Assembly (NCBI GenBank): GCA_016648135.1
Contig: JADDOH010002048.1
Coordinates: 40,537 to 104,536 of the forward strand
From: Agrypnia vestita
Taxonomy: Eukaryota; Arthropoda; Insecta; Trichoptera; Phryganeidae
DNA length: 64,000 nt
Direction of reading: 5' to 3'
A program made the position numbers and the translations under genes. Shown piece after piece: positions 45,252 through 54,781 of this stretch (the first letter of the stretch is position 1; each line of letters opens with the position of its first letter). The notes under the pieces are model-generated. The model worked only from the letters and a program-made list of their open reading frames with translations. It made no database searches and had not been told where the DNA came from.

Positions 45252-45411
45252 AATGTGTTTAGAAAACTATTATATTCTCGTACCTTCGTGAAATATGAGA
45301 AGGAAATTGTACTTTTAATAATTTTGCTGAAATATACAAAATTATTAAAAGTACAATTTCCTTCTCATATTTCTCGTAGATACGAGAATATAATAGTTTT
45401 CTAAACACATT
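45252..45411. repeat. 160-bp near-perfect hairpin
   Basis: The 74-nt arms 45252-45325 and 45338-45411 are complementary with three mismatches; the loop is 12 nt (GCTGAAATATAC). Arms run from AATGTGTTTAGAAAACTATT to AAGTACAATTTCC. It begins about 60 bp right of the satellite array. It could be a very short foldback MITE or a source of hairpin RNA. Confidence 0.85.
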
Positions 45412-45548
45412 CTTAAAAGTGTTGATTTTTATTGAAAATTATGCTTTTAAGGCCTATCTTAACCTTTAAATCATGTATGTATTGATTCTGAATTCGGGCA
45501 TGAGACTGGACAAACAAATATTTTCATCAAGCAATTTTGAGATCTTTT

Positions 45549-45830
45549 GGCGGCCCTCGTAGCCCAGTGGGCATGACACTGGATTCCCACACCGAGGGTT
45601 CCGGGTTTGATTCCCGCGGTGAGGTCACAATTAAATCTTGTGATCTACTCAAGCCTGGATATTTTGTGATGTGTTTCGCTTCTGTAACTAGGCCTCTTGG
45701 CCTGTTGCGGCGTAAAAAAAAAGAAATACGAGTAAGTCTACAACTTCACTATAGTCATTGCCAGGCCTATGCAGTCGGGTAATGGTGAGTGAATTTGATG
45801 GTTAATTCTTCATAAATAAAAAAATATATA
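45549..45830 (+). mobile_element. tRNA-derived SINE, best copy
   Basis: It starts GGCGGCCCTCG. The A box TAGCCCAGTGG (45560-45570) matches the TRGYNNARNGG consensus and the B box GGTTTGATTCC (45604-45614) is one change from GGTTCGANTCC. After the tRNA-like head comes a unique body (CAAGCCTGGATATTTTGTGA, GTTTCGCTTCTGTAACTAGG, CCTGTTGCGGCGTAAA) and an AT-rich tail around 45815-45835. Related copies at 4215-4383 and 35420-35586 are on the minus strand. Confidence 0.8.
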
Positions 45831-45867
45831 TATTATTTATTATCCACATACAAACTTATAACAAGAC

Positions 45868-46145
45868 TAGCTGTTACCCGTCAAAAAGACGAAACATTGG
45901 TTCATGTCTTTACTAAGCCTTAATATATATTTATACTATCTTTTTTGCGGTCCGCGGAGAGGCAGCGGTAGCAACATCGCTATCGTTGCCGCCATCGGGT
46001 TGGCTAGCCCGGGTTTGAAGCCCACCTCCGTCCGTTTAATTTCATTTTTCAGTCGTGAATTCGAACGAAATTACGGACATTACACGAAGTTACGGGGGCA
46101 GACAGACAGACAAACAGACGGACGGACGGACAGATAACGTAATTA
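45868..46145 (+). mobile_element. RTE-type 3' region remnant
   Basis: It starts ACTAGCTGTTACCCGTC and ends GACAGACAGACAAACAGACG, GACGGACGGACAGATAACGT and AATTATTATATTTAGAT. This start and PolyPurine-like ACAGACAG end match the element spanning 10851-12010, but without the tandem array. The ATTTCATTTTTCAGTCGTGA middle is not coding. Confidence 0.45.
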
Positions 46146-48239
46146 TTATATTTAGATAAATTTTCTTTAAGCATTGAAAATAGTAAACTCAACGTTATTT
46201 TTTCATTTTTTTTTCAAAGAGGAATTTAAGGATTTTCTCATCGAGTGAAATTACCTAACCACTGTTTCATTTTTTGTGTGACCTGTGATCAAATATTTTT
46301 GCGCGACAGGAATGGTCTTCTGTTGCTAATACACACAAATATAAATACATGGCAACTAAATATTTATTAAAATACCTGACTACTCGTATATCAACTGAAA
46401 ATAGCATGTAGAAAAAACTGTATTTTCTGTCTTCAAATTGTCTAAAATTTGTTTAGAATTAACCATCATAGAACATAGAACTAAATATAGATTCCTTGCT
46501 ATGTCTCGGTTATGTCGTCTTATAAATTCGAGAGTAGATCTGGTCTTTTTTAAACAATCTCTGATTCGATGTTAGTCTAGAATTCTAGAACTTGTCTCCA
46601 TATTGTTTACTACTTTTCATTTTTGTCCTTGCTTTTATTTTAAATTTCTAAAACCTTTATTCTGATGTATAATACGTTGTTCATATTATGTATTGTATTT
46701 TATTTGACTATTTCCGTTAATTTCAATAAGTAAATAAATAGATTTGTGATATTTTTTGACCAGGTAGTTATTTAATAATGCTTTCAATCTATACTAATAT
46801 GTAAACAGGTAAATTTAGATATAAATAAAACACTTGTATAAGACCACTTTTGAGTTTATGTTATACACTACTAGTTTCGGAAACTACAGATGTTGTCATC
46901 TACGGGTGAGAATATAAATGGTTTATAGAAAGAATCGAATTTTCTGCTATTATCTACGAGACACCCTTTATAATGTTTGGATACTAATTGTATATAATTG
47001 AAAAAATATTTAATTTTATGAGAGCGGCCAATTTCGTTCGCTGGGCGAAATCGTGAGACAGAAGAATTTACGATCTTTGAATATTAAATTCAATAATTAG
47101 TTTAAACAGCATCCCTCGTATATTCTTCCCGGAAGGAGATTGATCTATTATTAAATTTCTCTGTTTAACTCGGCAGCGGGAGAAAGTCGACGAGAGAAAG
47201 AAAGAAGCTTTGTTTAAAGAAGACAATTAAATGGAAAAATAACGACCGTGGGATGTGCGCAGGGTTGCTAGTCCGGAAGAATATAGTCGACTTGTTTTTC
47301 AGTAATCTAAATTAATATCGTCAATAGTGACGGTACTTTAACCGTTTTTTTTTATTTATTTGTGTGTAGGTACGTACGGTGCTTAGTAACATTGAAATTG
47401 TTAAAAATATAAATATCCTTACAGTTTAAACGCCATTAAGAAAAATTACAAAAGAAAGCAATCAAAATTACAATCACAAATTAAAATAGACTCTTTTTAA
47501 AATAACTCGGTAAATTATTTAAAAAAAACAAGATACTCGAAAAATGTTACGCTATTTTTTAACGCGGTATTTTATTGACATTTCATTTTAAGCGGGAATC
47601 TGTCATAAATACATGTGATCGTATCATGTATTCTACATTAAAAATAGAGTGAAAAGGTACAATAATAAGCATGATGACAGTATTAAAGAATGAGTGATTT
47701 TAGAGAAGAAAATATTTTGAAAGGATTCTAAAAAATGATCCAGTTTTAATATACACATTGAGATTATTAAGATTTTCAGTAAAATAAAAGTATGAAATTC
47801 TACATTCAGCCATCGTAACTGAAACACCGGTCAAAGCGAATGACGTCACGCCTAAGTAACCATCACAGTGTCTCTGAATTGTTGCCATATATAGTATAGA
47901 GTAGACGCCATGAGTTTTTGCGCGAAATTGAAAATAAGTAGGTAGGTAAAAATGCTATTATTTGCGTAAAAACTTAGTTTATTACTGAAATAAGATTATT
48001 TTCGTTAATAGTAGACGTGTACTTACTCGTACATTATAGAAGGTTATTTGAAAATCTGTCATCATGCCTATTGTCATTATTGTTATTAGCAGTTAAAATA
48101 CTTTTTCGTTAATTTGATTTTCCTGTATGTCTTTTCTAATTGATTAATAAAAATTTGTCTAATAATTCACAATACTTAAGAGGTAAGTAGATTCTTGTCT
48201 GCATTATCTGTGTGGAAAATGTCGTAACATAATACGAAA
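46146..48239. other. Intergenic stretch with a dispersed repeat
   Basis: The part 46550-46735 is the uninterrupted copy of the repeat at 20985-21330. The rest, including short minus-strand ORFs at 47633-47888, shows nothing I can identify. Confidence 0.45.
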
Positions 48240-48513
48240 TACATAAAAACCTGTAGAATCAGACCATTACAAGCGTACCTAATGTTTTCCACCCCTGGCA
48301 TGCATTCCGCAAAAATTCCAAATTCTTCCTGGCACTCTCAACTATAGTTTTAACCGTCAATTCCATTTTTTGCATATAATCCAGTGTTTAAGTAATAGTA
48401 AATAATTTTTTAGGAAATTACTATTTTGTAATTTTTTTTTGCGTGGAACGCCCTTGTGGTGAGTTCTCACGAAAACGGCGCTATATAAATTATCCAAATA
48501 TTATTATTATTAT
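48240..48513 (+). mobile_element. CR1/L2-like LINE 3' UTR
   Basis: It begins AAAAACCTGTAGAATCAGAC and ends GTGAGTTCTCACGAAAACGG, CGCTATATAAATTATC and (ATT)n. It is the non-coding end of the family at 7187, here with its tail preserved and no coding part. Confidence 0.7.
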
Positions 48514-48579
48514 AAATGCCCTGCTATCAAAATTTATGGATATAAGCTACTTCAAAGAGTGCACTTATTTATTTACTTA

Positions 48580-48720
48580 CCATCACGCCGTTTCCCCATG
48601 GGGGAAAGCGGAGAAGATAGAGTGCCACACTCTTTTGTCCTGACATACAACTCCCACCTCATCCACATTCATACATCTTCGCATGCAAGCTCGACAGTTG
48701 TTGAGACTTGTAAAAGTTAG
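48580..48720 (-). mobile_element. LINE C-terminal scrap, minus strand
   Basis: The minus strand carries the end of the 31255-31670 family: GCATGCGAAGATGTATGAAT, GTGGGAGTTGTATGTCAGGA, GAGTGTGGCACTCTATC and GGGGAAACGGCGTGATGG. Confidence 0.65.
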
Positions 48721-49205
48721 TTTTTTTTCAATATTTCTGACTTATTCGTTTTTTACATATTTTTTATTCGACCTCTATCGTTTATAATTATTCTTGAATT
48801 AGCATTCTAGAACTAATTTTAGCATCCGCAAGACCCTGGAGTGCCAGCACCCCGACGGTTGAGGGTGGACGACGCGCCAGCCCTGTCTTCCAGCAGGGGC
48901 GGAGAATGTAATCTGGTGTCTGGGCCTAATGGAGTGGGAGAGGGAAGACATTCTCTGAATAGTAAACTTTAATTGAAAAACTGGGTAGAAACAGGGGACT
49001 TAGAGACGTTCTAACAATAAAACGAACAATTAAACTAAATTGCTAGATCTGGGGCTCTTTCTTAGCGTTTAGTTACACCTTACTTTATTTTACGAGACAT
49101 TACACTAAAGAGTGAAAATCGGGTTTCGTAAAATTCATTCATCTATTTTCATCCTAGGAAAAGACTGAAAGTACCGTCATTTTTGACGGGTTACAGCTAG
49201 TTGTT
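48721..49205. other. Intergenic stretch
   Basis: A GC-richer part at 48835-48950 (CAGCACCCCGACGGTTGAGG) has no assigned identity. The end (TTTTGACGGGTTACAGCTAG at about 49180-49199) looks like the complement of an RTE-like start. Confidence 0.35.
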
Positions 49206-49800
49206 TTAATATAATAATAATAATAATAATAATAAGTTTTATTATTATTTTACTGAAACAATTTCATATCAAAAAATAACAAAGTATTTTTTAAAAATTA
49301 ACAAATATGTAGTAAATTTAAATTTGATAAAATAATTAAAAACATAAATACAGATTTATCGTTAAGGAAGATATACAAAGCAAAAAGAGAAATCAAAATA
49401 AAACATAATACGCGTTCTAGGGGATTTTTTAAAATTACAAAATATATAATAAATTTTTTAAATAAGCAAAAAATACTGGGAAGAAATACACAGCATTACA
49501 CAGGAATTCATTTTAGAGTTTTCTCAGATAGTTCTCATCCAATGTCAATCAGCCACCCATTTAATTGTTTATTTAGGGCATGTGGTTTCATTTATCCAGT
49601 ATCAAATTATATAATTTTGGGCCTAGTATGTAGGCATAAGGCGTTTGTCCGAACTTCAAATTCTTTTTGTCAGTTCTTAGCCACCCTTTGGTGGACTTTT
49701 TAGTTTGGTATTGTTGGTTTAATTGGACATAGATATTTATATTTTTACGAACATGTAAAATTAATTTGTCAATATAAATTTGTCTAGTATCCAAAACCCC
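49206..49800 (-). pseudogene. LINE C-terminal fragment with (TTA)n tail
   Basis: The minus-strand reading has LNQQYQTKKSTKGWLRTD, KKNLKFGQTPYAYILGPKLY and NLILDK, resembling the C-terminal tail of CR1/Jockey-like polyproteins (a basic stretch, then GxKLYN). The (TTA)n run at 49210-49236 would be its 3' tail. It is degraded. Confidence 0.45.
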
Positions 49801-49913
49801 AAACTCTCTATATACTCTCTATACGTATTTTTCTAATAAAGCGCGACTTTATTACTAACACATTACATAAGATTATTAAAGAGTTAAGGTTGTTATTACG
49901 GTCGTTATATATA

Positions 49914-50238
49914 CAACTATTTACAGTTAAATATGTACATATTTAACTGTAAATAGTTGCGGATATTTTATACGAACCGTATGTTTTTCCGAGAAACGAA
50001 TCTCGGAACGGAACGGAAACGAGAAACGGAAAGAAAAACAGTGCAGGATGCACTCGTAGCTAACGGATACTTCCCGAACGTACGGACATCAAGAAAACGA
50101 TCTAGCATATGTGATGTTCCAAGAAATAAAGCATACTTACCTTACATCAGAGCTCTTACTGACAAAATCAGCCGGGTGTTGCTGAAATTAAATATAAAAA
50201 CAGTTTTCAGTCCCCATAGATCGATCTCACGTCTCCAG
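49914..50238 (+). pseudogene. Penelope-like fragment: terminal repeat junction and RT end
   Basis: A perfect 46-bp palindrome (49914-49959, centred on GTAC) leads into TTGCGGATATTTTATACGAA and CCGTATGTTTTTCCGA, the terminal-repeat words also at 3590-3628. Then the reading VQDALVANGYFPNV and LPYIRALTDKISRVLLKLN, IKTVFSPHRSISRL matches the end of a Penelope reverse transcriptase, before the GIY-YIG linker. It stops before the endonuclease domain. Confidence 0.6.
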
Positions 50239-50606
50239 GTGTAAGTCTAACCACTAATTTCATGCTTTAAATATTAAAAATATTAATACTACAAAAATAA
50301 ATACTGGGGGCAAACTTCTACTGTTTTGGGATTTGGGGTTCGATTTTGATATTCAACATTTTTACGAATTTTCTTTGAACCTACCTATAGTTACAGATAC
50401 CGTGTAAGTCGAATGACGGGTGCATTTCAAAGGAAATTCTAACTTCACTCCTGCATCTTGTATCAGTTTCCTTTTAAATTTCGGTACGCGTGACATACTG
50501 AAGGACATTAAGATACTAATCTTAAATTAAGTGAACTACCATTCATAACAAACTGACACTCATTCCACTGTATCTTAAATACATCGATTGGTGAATGAAT
50601 GAATGA

Positions 50607-51250
50607 ATGAAGCAAGTACGGCCTGAAGATGAACACTCTCAAAACAAAATTGTTAATAGCATCAAAAAGATCACTTCCAACGCCACAAAAATAACCATCA
50701 AAAACGAACCAATAGAAAGAGTCACGCAATACAAGTACTTAGGTGCATGGGTGATTGAAAACTTGGATCCATCTCAAGAAGTAAAAGCTCCAATAGAGAT
50801 GGCAAGAAGCGCGTTTCTCAGAATGAGACCGTTATTTTCCAACCGTGACCTAAGCCTACAACTCAGAATGCGTATGGTTCGGTGTCATATTTTTGCCAAT
50901 CTCTTATATGGGGTGGAGGCATGGATACTTAACCAAGAACTAATCCGCAAATTCGAGGCTGTTCAGATGTGGATCTATAGGCGCATATTGAAAGTTTCCT
51001 GGGTGGATAGAGTGACGAATAATGAAGTCCTCCGGCGTATGGAAAAAGACCGAGAAGTGCTGCGAACTATCAAGACAAGAAAGCTGGAGTATCTCGGGGA
51101 TATTATGAGAGGACCAAAATATAGTCTAAACGAACTCATCATCCAGGGGAAAATAAGTAGTAAATGAGGCATTGGAAGATGCCGCATCACATGGCTGCGT
51201 AACTTGAGGAACTGGTATAAGTGTAACTGGACTGAGTTGTTCCGTGCGGC
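50607..51250 (+). pseudogene. LINE polyprotein C-terminal fragment
   Basis: The reading has VTQYKYLGAWVIENLD, IEMARSAFLRMRPLFSNRDL, RCHIFANLLYGVEAWIL and FEAVQMWIYRRILKVSW, then RKLEYLGDIMRGPKYSL and LIIQGKISSK. A TGA at 51165-51167 precedes the continuation GIGRCRITWLRNLRNWYK and TELFRAAVNR in the same frame. This is the typical C-terminus of an insect endonuclease-reverse transcriptase. The single stop and long open frame suggest limited age. The ATG at 50607 is chance. Confidence 0.8.
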
Positions 51251-52060
51251 GGTAAATAGAAACGTAATCGCCCTGATGATCCCAGAATGATCCCTGACCT
51301 CCAATAGGAGATGGCGCCATAAGAAGGTGAATGATTGAAATGTAGATGTTTAATACAGTGATTGGGCTATGCTTTGCATCTCCCTGCTGGACCGCCCTAC
51401 ACGGCCCAGCACGGAGAAAGCTATTAGAGAAAAAAATGTCAACCAGGCGACGTATGAGTAGGGCCGATATGTCAGCATAAGCTCATAAAACGGTTCTGGG
51501 AAAGTGGTGGGTACCCAATCACTGATACAGTGAAGTGGTTAGTGCAGTTTCCTTGCCGCGTGGCACGAGTGCTTTTACATCGTCAGTGAGGAAACTGCTT
51601 TAGCATTTAAACACTGCCCAACTGGATGGCGAAAGTGTAAGGCCGATGCGGGAGTTTTGCTCGTAGAACGGTGGTTTAATAAGCTTATCAAAATGCTTTT
51701 GGGTGAGCTGTTTTCGCTAAAGTAATATTAATACTTTTTCAATAATGTGTCCTGGGTTGTATTGGTATTATAATCGTAACGCTATATAAGAAATTCAATG
51801 TATAAACTTCCATTGTAAATATGCTTTGTTACAAATTACATCAAACAATTTTGTATGCCTGATTATTGTGTAGAGAAATATCTATTTAATTAAAATTCTT
51901 TGTAAACAATATTCTCTGAAAAGATGTAAACAGTTATTAATTAATGAATAAAGGCTCATCTTATTCAGCTCACATCCTTTCACTGTTGGATAAAGGCTGT
52001 TCGTAATTAATAAAAACCTTTTTTATAAAATGACAAAGTGACAAGATATCAAAATCCGTA
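51251..52060. other. Intergenic stretch
   Basis: Nothing recognised beyond the LINE's 3' untranslated sequence to about 51330. Confidence 0.4.
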
Positions 52061-52237
52061 TAACAATGTTATGACACATTCTATATGTAGTTTACGAGAT
52101 CCATGGTATAGGTAAATAATAACAATGTTATGACACATTCTATATGTAGTTTACGAGATCCATGGTATAGGTAAATAATAACAATGTTATGACACATTCT
52201 ATATGTAGTTTACGAGATCCATGGTATAGGTAAATAA
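52061..52237. repeat. 59-bp tandem repeat, three units
   Basis: TAACAATGTTATGACACATT, CTATATGTAGTTTACGAGAT and CCATGGTATAGGTAAATAA repeat at 52061, 52120 and 52179 with no difference that I can see, which indicates a very recent duplication. Confidence 0.95.
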
Positions 52238-52593
52238 TAATAATTTTATTCCAGAATACCAGGTTGAGTATGCAAGATCTGGTCCGCCATATAATTATAC
52301 AAATAACATAAACAAGTATACGTGTGAAGTAGAAGAAGAATAAATTTATATTCAGGGGGAGAAAATGTAAAATAAAGTAATTTAAAAAATACGCATATCA
52401 TAAAACAAACAATAAGGGTGTTATGAAATATATAATTAGAAATTACAAAATAATTGATATACGGTCAGTTGAATCAACTAATTTTGTGCATCTTTCGTTT
52501 AAAACATAGATTTTTGCTTTTTCCACCAATCAAATAAACCCGATTTCGTAAAAATCTATGCTTTGAACGAACTATTATTGTAAACCTAGTCGA

Positions 52594-52730
52594 TGATATG
52601 GAAAAGGGAGACAAGTATCAAAAACAAGAAATGGAGTTAAATATGCCATTCGACAGCTTTTTTTTTCTATCGATTGGCATATTTGACTCCATTTCGCATT
52701 TTTTGACACTTGTCCCCCTTTTCCATATCA
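52594..52730. repeat. Imperfect hairpin, about 60-bp arms
   Basis: TGATATGGAAAAGGGAGACA pairs with TGTCCCCCTTTTCCATATCA, and AAATGGAGTTAAATATGCCA pairs with GGCATATTTGACTCCATTT. The centre is a short GACAGC plus T-run stretch. No coding role. Confidence 0.8.
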
Positions 52731-52930
52731 CCACAGCTTTTATGTCGTCATTATTAGCGCCATCTGGTAGCATTAGTGACGGACATTGTTACATAGAAAA
52801 TAATGCTATTCGTTGCTTTTAAAACCTGGTTATTTGCGTCATCTGGTAGTGCTTTTGTACAATGTCGCCAGGTTCCGTCTATATATCTATGTACATTCCA
52901 CGAAAAAGTGAAATCACAATTTTCTAACTT

Positions 52931-53134
52931 AATGTATACTATGGATGTCTCACAGAGACGAAACTGTATTTATTTTTACTATGGGAAAGTAGGTATATAA
53001 GTCATTTATGGTGTATATCGAACTTACGACCGATCTTTGGTAGGTTTAAGTGATCACTTTACACATATGTAACGAGGTGGAAATGGCGAACGTAAATACA
53101 GTTTCGTCTCTGTGAGACATCCATAAGATACATT
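52931..53134. mobile_element. MITE with GTCTC...GACGAAACT ends, second copy
   Basis: AATGTATACTATGGATGTCT and CACAGAGACGAAACTGTATT at the left pair with AATACAGTTTCGTCTCTGTG and AGACATCCATAAGATACATT at the right. The internal part shares AACTTACGACCGATC-like words and TAAGTGATCACTTTACA with 34985-35268. Confidence 0.75.
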
Positions 53135-53448
53135 AATTGATTAATGATGTCTCTTTGACAAGAAATCCAGCACTACGGTTCTGAAAGATTTGAACAAACT
53201 CAACAATATTCACAATGTTCTGATTAAGGTTTAATTTTGGAAATCACAAACCCCCAAAATATAAAGACATGAAATGACGTAAACTTCTTGGAACACAGAC
53301 TGGTTCAACAACTGCTTCTAATATGTTTGACTTGTTTATATTTTTTTTTTGTATTTGTTGGGCACTTACTATGTAACAATTTCTTTCAGACATTTTTTGG
53401 AGAGTTTAAACTTATGTACAATTTGTTACTTATTTATGATTACTACGC

Positions 53449-54030
53449 TACCGGTCCGTGTCATTAACGGGCGTTATTTAAACTTAACTAAAATGTGCAA
53501 GTACTGTATTAGGAGTTTTTAGGTGGTGGTGGTGAATTGGCGTGGTGAGAGGGGCGAGGGAGGGAACATGGTTAATAATGGTGACTTACATGGGGCTATT
53601 ATTTTGTTGGCAATATTGATATTTCAGTTTAATTTTTTGTTAATTTCTAAGGTTTCTAGAGCAGACAATTTGAAAATTTTGTTAACATTAGTGTATTTAA
53701 AGGTATATTTATCTTTTTTGAAAGTGTGGCCAGTTTCTAACTAGTGGTTACAAAATTCAGAATAATTATTATTTCTCAAACAAAGTTCATGTTCTCTTAT
53801 TCTAATTTTAAAATTTCTCGTGGTCATTCCTACATACTGTGCATCACAATCATTGCATTCTAATGTGTAGATACCACTTTTTTCCCATTTATTTATAGAC
53901 CACCACGCCAATTCACCCCCACCACCTAAAAACTCCTAATACAGTACTTGCAAATTTTAGTTTAGTTTAAATAACGCTCGTTAATAACACGGACGTGTCG
54001 AAACCGGTTGTTTATACTTGAATAAGCGGC
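53449..54030 (-). mobile_element. Penelope-like element fragment with inverted terminal repeats
   Basis: Inverted arms of about 100 bp bound the unit: GGGCGTTATTTAAACTTAAC, TACTGTATTAGGAGTTTTTA and GGTGGTGGTGGTGAATTGGC on the left, and the complement from 53898 to 54000. Between lies a minus-strand GIY-YIG coding fragment. The right arm ends in a decayed hammerhead-like motif (TTAATAA, ACAC/GTGT, GAAACCGGTT at 53981-54009). Confidence 0.7.
53590..53885 (-). pseudogene. Penelope GIY-YIG endonuclease fragment
   Basis: The minus strand reads KSGIYTLECNDCDAQYVGM then TTRNFKIRIREHELCL. GIY and YVG are the two halves of the GIY-YIG signature, CNDCDA is the Cys pair typical of Penelope elements, and the R-x3-R...EH stretch holds the catalytic-type Arg and the helix that follows. 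An in-frame TAG follows FCNH, then LETGHTFKKDKYTF and SALETLEINKKLN to a stop. The RT domain is missing. Confidence 0.75.
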
Positions 54031-54715
54031 TCATAGTGTTTCATGTTATAATACAGATCTTTACGGCTTTAGGAAAGGTTCGTAGGTCGTGCAATGAAAA
54101 AGCGATAGGTCGTATTTTTGACGTTTATTTCTCCCGGAGTTTAAACTCTGGAATCCAGTGACAGTGTACAGGTAAGAAAGCAGAACTAGACTGACTGATT
54201 AACTCTCGAATGTTCGAGTAAGCGATGCGATGTCGAGGGTTACAGTTTATATACCCCGCTGACTCTTTATTCGTTCCCCTTCTAGTCGTAAACTTCTATC
54301 GCTGTCCGATGGACTTTGAATGTTCGGTTGATGACTGGAAGTACTTAGGTTAGGAAATCCAGATAATGGAAACAATTGAATAATTGACTGCTGACGCTAT
54401 GCGGACATTACCCCCGGAGTAAAAAATGGACAACGAAAATCGAGTAATGCAGTGTCCTCTAGACTGGAAGACAGTGGGAAAAATTTAAGAATGGACTGCT
54501 GACGCTATGCGGACATCGCCCCCACGATGGCTGATGTCTTGTATTATATGCTATTCATATATGTAACTATTATGCATCCGATGCCATTCTTTGATTATGG
54601 ATCCAGATCTCCATGAAAGCGCAACTTGCACTAGAGAGTTAGTTGGTGCTCCAGCCTCAGCTTAAGACCAACAACACCATCAATGACCCATGAAAATACC
54701 ACGTTAAATGTCTCC
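54031..54715. other. Unassigned stretch with short repeats
   Basis: 54080-54125 (TCGTGCAATGAAAAAGCGATAG, TTATTTCTCCCGGAG) resembles 3963-4025, so an LTR-like or other dispersed repeat is likely. ACTGCTGACGCTATGCGGAC occurs twice (about 54389 and 54499). Confidence 0.4.
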
Positions 54716-54781
54716 GATACATATGTCGTAACATTCCTGCATAGAATATATTCTATGCAGGAATGTTACGACATATGTATC
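54716..54781. repeat. Perfect 66-bp palindrome
   Basis: 33-bp arms meet without a spacer between 54748 and 54749 (AGAATA/TATTCT). Every base of GATACATATGTCGTAACATT and the rest of the arm is matched. It can extrude as a cruciform. Confidence 0.95.

Noticed and set aside
45549..45622. A tRNA gene
   Set aside because: A and B boxes are present but no tRNA fold with acceptor stem closes; the sequence continues into a SINE body shared with two other copies.
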